A stretch of 16,132 bases of DNA from Actinomycetota bacterium (lineage in GTDB: Bacteria > Actinomycetota > Actinomycetes > Streptosporangiales > Streptosporangiaceae): the NCBI GenBank assembly GCA_003140115.1, contig PLIQ01000360.1, positions 1 to 16,132 of the forward strand, written 5' to 3'. Of the stretch, positions 13,690 through 16,132 are shown one piece after another. The notes under the pieces were generated by a model, which was given only the letters and a program-made list of their open reading frames with translations, did no database searches and was not told where the DNA came from. The translations under genes and the position numbers were made by a program. Position 1 is the stretch's first letter. Each line of letters starts with the position of its first letter.

Positions 13690-14677
13690 CCGGTGCGGCC
13701 GGGCGCGATGCGGGCTTGCGGCGGAGCATCCAACGCCTGGCCCGGTAGATCGCGTAACCGGCGATGACCGCGATGGCGACGAAGGGCGCGACGGCCCCGA
13801 GGAAGGCCAGGGTCCAGGACAGCGTGACCCGGAGCGCGTGCCAGCCTGCGCCAAGGCCTCCAGCCAGGGACGGCGGCGCCTTCGGACGGTGCACAACCGG
13901 CTTGGCCTTCGGGCCGAGGATGGTGAGGGTCACCGTCGCGTAGCTGGTCTCGTGGCTGAGTGCCCGCTGCTGCGCCTGCATCGCTTCCAGCGTGGATTCC
14001 TCGTTGTTGATCTGGTCCTGCACGTTGAGCAGATCATTGACCGAACCGGCGTGCGCGAGCAGCACCCGCAGCTGCACGATGGCGGCCTGGTCCGAGGCGA
14101 CCTGGCTGTTCACGTCGGCTACCTGCTGGGTGACGTCCTGGGCCTGCTCCTGCAGCGACAGCTGAGTGCCCAGGCCGCCCGCGAGCTGGCCCAGCGTAGC
14201 CGGATAGGACGCGACCGGGATCTTCAGCTGCACGGTGGCCGTGGCCTCGGACGGGTGATCCGGGTCGGCCGAGGTGGTCTCGTTCGAGACGTAACCGCCC
14301 ACTCCCTCGGTGATCTGGGTGGCCCGGGCGGCAGCGGAGCCGACGTTCGCCGCCCGGACGGTCAGCTGCGCGGTGTAGATGATGTCGCCGGCGGGCGCCA
14401 GCTGGGCCGTGGTTCCCGCGTTGGCCGACGGTCCCGAGGCGCTTCTGGCGGCCCCGGACGGCAGTGCCCCGATGCCTGGCGCAGCCGCCGCAGCCGTCGG
14501 CGCGGCCACCACTGCTGACCCCGCTGCCGTGCCGGACGAACTGGCCGAACTGCCGGAGCATCCGGCCAGCAGCATTCCCCCGGCGAGCATGACACCGCCG
14601 ATCGCCAAGCCGGCGACGCCGAATCGTGTGCGCCCGGTCCGTGCGGACCCGCGGTTCAAGCTCCGTGTGTTCAACAT
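13682..14677 (-). CDS. DUF4349 lipoprotein
   Basis: A 331-residue envelope protein. Starting at ATG 14677 (MLNTRSLNRGSARTGRTRFG), a basic N-region and hydrophobic stretch lead to a lipobox, LLAGC, with Cys at residue 40, so it is expected to be lipidated on the outer face of the membrane. An Ala/Ser-rich linker follows, then the DUF4349 core: DIIYTAQLTVRAANVGSAAA, GGYVSNETTSADP and TVQLKIPVASYPATLGQLAG. A helical, probably coiled-coil stretch follows (about 180-250, ending NNEESTLEAMQAQQRALSHE), then TSYATVTLTILGP. A second membrane span lies at about 285-315, with a basic cytoplasmic end. Both ends may therefore be held in the membrane. The function of the family is unknown. The gene lies between hemE and hemY on the opposite strand; no clear ribosome binding site was found. 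Confidence 0.85.
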   Translation of the reverse strand: MLNTRSLNRGSARTGRTRFGVAGLAIGGVMLAGGMLLAGCSGSSASSSGTAAGSAVVAAPTAAAAAPGIGALPSGAARSASGPSANAGTTAQLAPAGDIIYTAQLTVRAANVGSAAARATQITEGVGGYVSNETTSADPDHPSEATATVQLKIPVASYPATLGQLAGGLGTQLSLQEQAQDVTQQVADVNSQVASDQAAIVQLRVLLAHAGSVNDLLNVQDQINNEESTLEAMQAQQRALSHETSYATVTLTILGPKAKPVVHRPKAPPSLAGGLGAGWHALRVTLSWTLAFLGAVAPFVAIAVIAGYAIYRARRWMLRRKPASRPAAPEN

Positions 14678-14831
14678 GCCGGTGTGACGGCGGCATCCGC
14701 CGGGCGGTTCCGTCGCCGTGGTCACGATCCCGCACCGGCCCGGCCGCACCCCGGTTACGAGGCTTATGTCCCCTCCAGAGGCGGTGGCCCTGCCGTCCCG
14801 GGCACGGCGCGGTATCTGCCAGGCTGGAGGA

Positions 14832-16132
14832 ATGAACCCTTCGACTTCGCGACCGCACGTGGTGATCGTGGGCGGCGGGATCGCCGGGCTAGCCGCGGCG
14901 TTCTTCCTCCGGGATGAGCCGGTGCGGGTGACTGTGCTGGAGGGGTCGTCCCGGCTAGGCGGCAAGCTGTCCGTATCCGAGATCGCCGGCATCGCGGTCG
15001 ACGAGGGGGCCGAGGCGCTGCTCGTCACCCGGCCGGAAGGTACCGGGCTCATCGCGGAGGTCGGGCTGGCCGGTGACCGGGTGGCGCCGGGAACCACGTC
15101 CTCGGCGATCTGGACGCTCGGCGCGCTCCACCCGCTGCCCCGGCGCCAGTTCATGGGCGTGCCGTCCGACCTGGCCGAGCTGGCCCGGTCCGGGGTGGTG
15201 TCCGGGGAAGGCGCCGCCCGGGCCAGCCAGGACCTCGAGCTGCCACCGACCACGCGGGACGGTGACGTGCCGGTCGCGGATTTCGTCGGAGCCAGGTTCG
15301 GCACGGAGGTGGTCGACCGGCTGGTCGACCCGCTGCTCGGCGGGGTCTACGCGGGACGCTCCTCGGACCTGTCTTTCGACGCGACGATGCCGGCTCTGGC
15401 CGCCGCGTCGCGGCGGTACCGGTCGCTCGCGGAGGCCGTGGGCTCGCTGCTCCCGCCACCGGCGCCGGTTCCGGCCGGAGAGCGGGACGGGGCACCGGCC
15501 GGCCCGCGGTCCGGCGGTTCGGTGTTCACCACCTTGGCCGGGGGACTGGGCCAGCTGCCGGCCTTCCTGGCCAAGGCGTCGGGCGCTGAGGTCCGGACGA
15601 CCGCCATGACCCGGGCGCTGTCCCCGGCTCCGGGTGCTCCGGGTGCTCCGGGTGCCGGGCCCGGCTGGCGGCTCACGATCGGATCCGCGGCGGCGGAAGA
15701 GTTGATCGACGCCGACGCGGTGATCCTGGCCGTGCCCGCGCGTCCGGCCGCCCGGCTGCTCACTGGCGTGCCGGGCACCTCGGCTGCGGTCACGGCGTTC
15801 GGTGAGATCAGCTACGCGAGCATGGCGATCGTCACGCTGGCCTATCCGCGTTCGGCGTTTCCCGGGGCCGGACTGGCCGCGCTGGGCTGGAGCGGGTACC
15901 TGGTCCCGGCCGTGGACGGGCGGGCCGTGAAGGCGGTCACCTTCTCCAGCGTCAAGTGGCCCCACCTGGCCGACGTGACCGCTCCCGGTGCCGAACCGCT
16001 GGAGGTCGTGCGCTGCTCGGTCGGCCGTATCGGCGAGGAAGCCCTAGTGCAGCGGGCCGATGAGGATCTGGCTGCGGTGGCCGCGGCCGAGCTCGCGGCC
16101 GCGACCGGGGTGCGCGGCGCTCCGGCCGCGCA
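14832..16132 (+). CDS. hemY: Protoporphyrinogen/coproporphyrinogen III oxidase, 5' part
   Basis: A FAD enzyme of late heme synthesis. Actinobacterial HemY usually oxidises coproporphyrinogen III to coproporphyrin III in the coproporphyrin-dependent route. The frame stays open from ATG 14832 to the window edge (433 codons of a usual 460-490). The FAD motif HVVIVGGGIAGLAAAFFLRD is at residues 9-28, then LEGSSRLGGKLSV and a GIAVDEGAEALLVTRPE segment typical of the family. PLLGGVYAGRSSDLS and FTTLAGGLGQLPAFLAKA follow, then a HemY-like C-terminal half (YASMAIVTLAYPRSAFPGAG). GGAGG at 14826-14830 is only one base from the ATG, short but usable. A PGA repeat from a 9-bp tandem repeat lies near residue 270. 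It is divergent from the DUF4349 gene. Confidence 0.93.
   Translation, partial: MNPSTSRPHVVIVGGGIAGLAAAFFLRDEPVRVTVLEGSSRLGGKLSVSEIAGIAVDEGAEALLVTRPEGTGLIAEVGLAGDRVAPGTTSSAIWTLGALHPLPRRQFMGVPSDLAELARSGVVSGEGAARASQDLELPPTTRDGDVPVADFVGARFGTEVVDRLVDPLLGGVYAGRSSDLSFDATMPALAAASRRYRSLAEAVGSLLPPPAPVPAGERDGAPAGPRSGGSVFTTLAGGLGQLPAFLAKASGAEVRTTAMTRALSPAPGAPGAPGAGPGWRLTIGSAAAEELIDADAVILAVPARPAARLLTGVPGTSAAVTAFGEISYASMAIVTLAYPRSAFPGAGLAALGWSGYLVPAVDGRAVKAVTFSSVKWPHLADVTAPGAEPLEVVRCSVGRIGEEALVQRADEDLAAVAAAELAAATGVRGAPAA
15630..15656 (+). repeat. 9-bp tandem repeat in hemY
   Basis: CCGGGTGCT occurs at 15630-15638 and 15639-15647, then CCGGGTGCC at 15648-15656, encoding three Pro-Gly-Ala units in a surface-loop-like insert. 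It is in frame, so it changes only loop length. Confidence 0.8.

Noticed and set aside
13511..14518. 335-codon plus-strand frame antisense to the DUF4349 gene
   Set aside because: Arg/Gly-rich shadow without motifs; the minus-strand frame has a lipobox, family core and membrane helix.
1..16132. tRNA, rRNA, CRISPR array or replication origin
   Set aside because: No cloverleaf with a TTCRA arm, no rRNA-like stretch, no spaced repeat array and no cluster of DnaA boxes was seen.

Overview
The window is GC-rich with strong G/C at third codon positions, GTG starts and short gene overlaps, typical of a filamentous actinomycete (Streptomyces/Streptosporangiales-like). No rRNA, tRNA or CRISPR array was seen. 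The gene order dxs ... rnd-DUF3000 ... hemE ... hemY matches a backbone I recall from other actinobacteria (for example the M. tuberculosis dxs1-Rv2681-Rv2680-hemE-hemY region), so this is mostly chromosomal core with a block inserted between dxs and rnd.

Layout. 1-1427: 3' part of dxs (MEP isoprenoid pathway). 1474-2931: a ferredoxin-NADP+ reductase of the FprA type. 2932-3526: a long gap with no convincing gene. It holds a C-rich/G-quadruplex-prone repeat and a 351-bp element with 62-bp imperfect terminal inverted repeats (MITE-like or a decayed IS) and a large internal hairpin. 3527-3874: a small protein of unknown function, converging with an MFS exporter (3859-5178, minus). 5316-5954: a DUF4232 envelope protein, divergent from the exporter. 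5997-9254: a 1085-residue fusion of polyphosphate kinase 1 with a MutT1-type protein (Nudix domain plus histidine-phosphatase domain), the most unusual gene here. 9137-12366 (minus): a compact run of a small Cys-rich protein, DUF3000, RNase D and a DedA-family membrane protein; the last three are translationally coupled or nearly so. 12568-13614: hemE, preceded by a triplicated short repeat. 13682-14677 (minus): a DUF4349 lipoprotein. 14832-end: the 5' part of hemY (FAD-dependent protoporphyrinogen/coproporphyrinogen oxidase).

How the genes fit together. dxs and the reductase can be linked through isoprenoid synthesis, because the last MEP enzymes IspG and IspH need reduced ferredoxin or flavodoxin; this is inference. 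hemE and hemY are consecutive-pathway heme genes interrupted by the opposite-strand lipoprotein gene. The fusion joins polyphosphate synthesis to a nucleotide-sanitising/dinucleoside-polyphosphate hydrolase module whose separate homologues are neighbours (ppk1 and mutT1) in mycobacteria. The candidates for novelty are the PPK1-MutT1 fusion, the inverted-repeat element at 3009-3359, and the repeat module in front of hemE.
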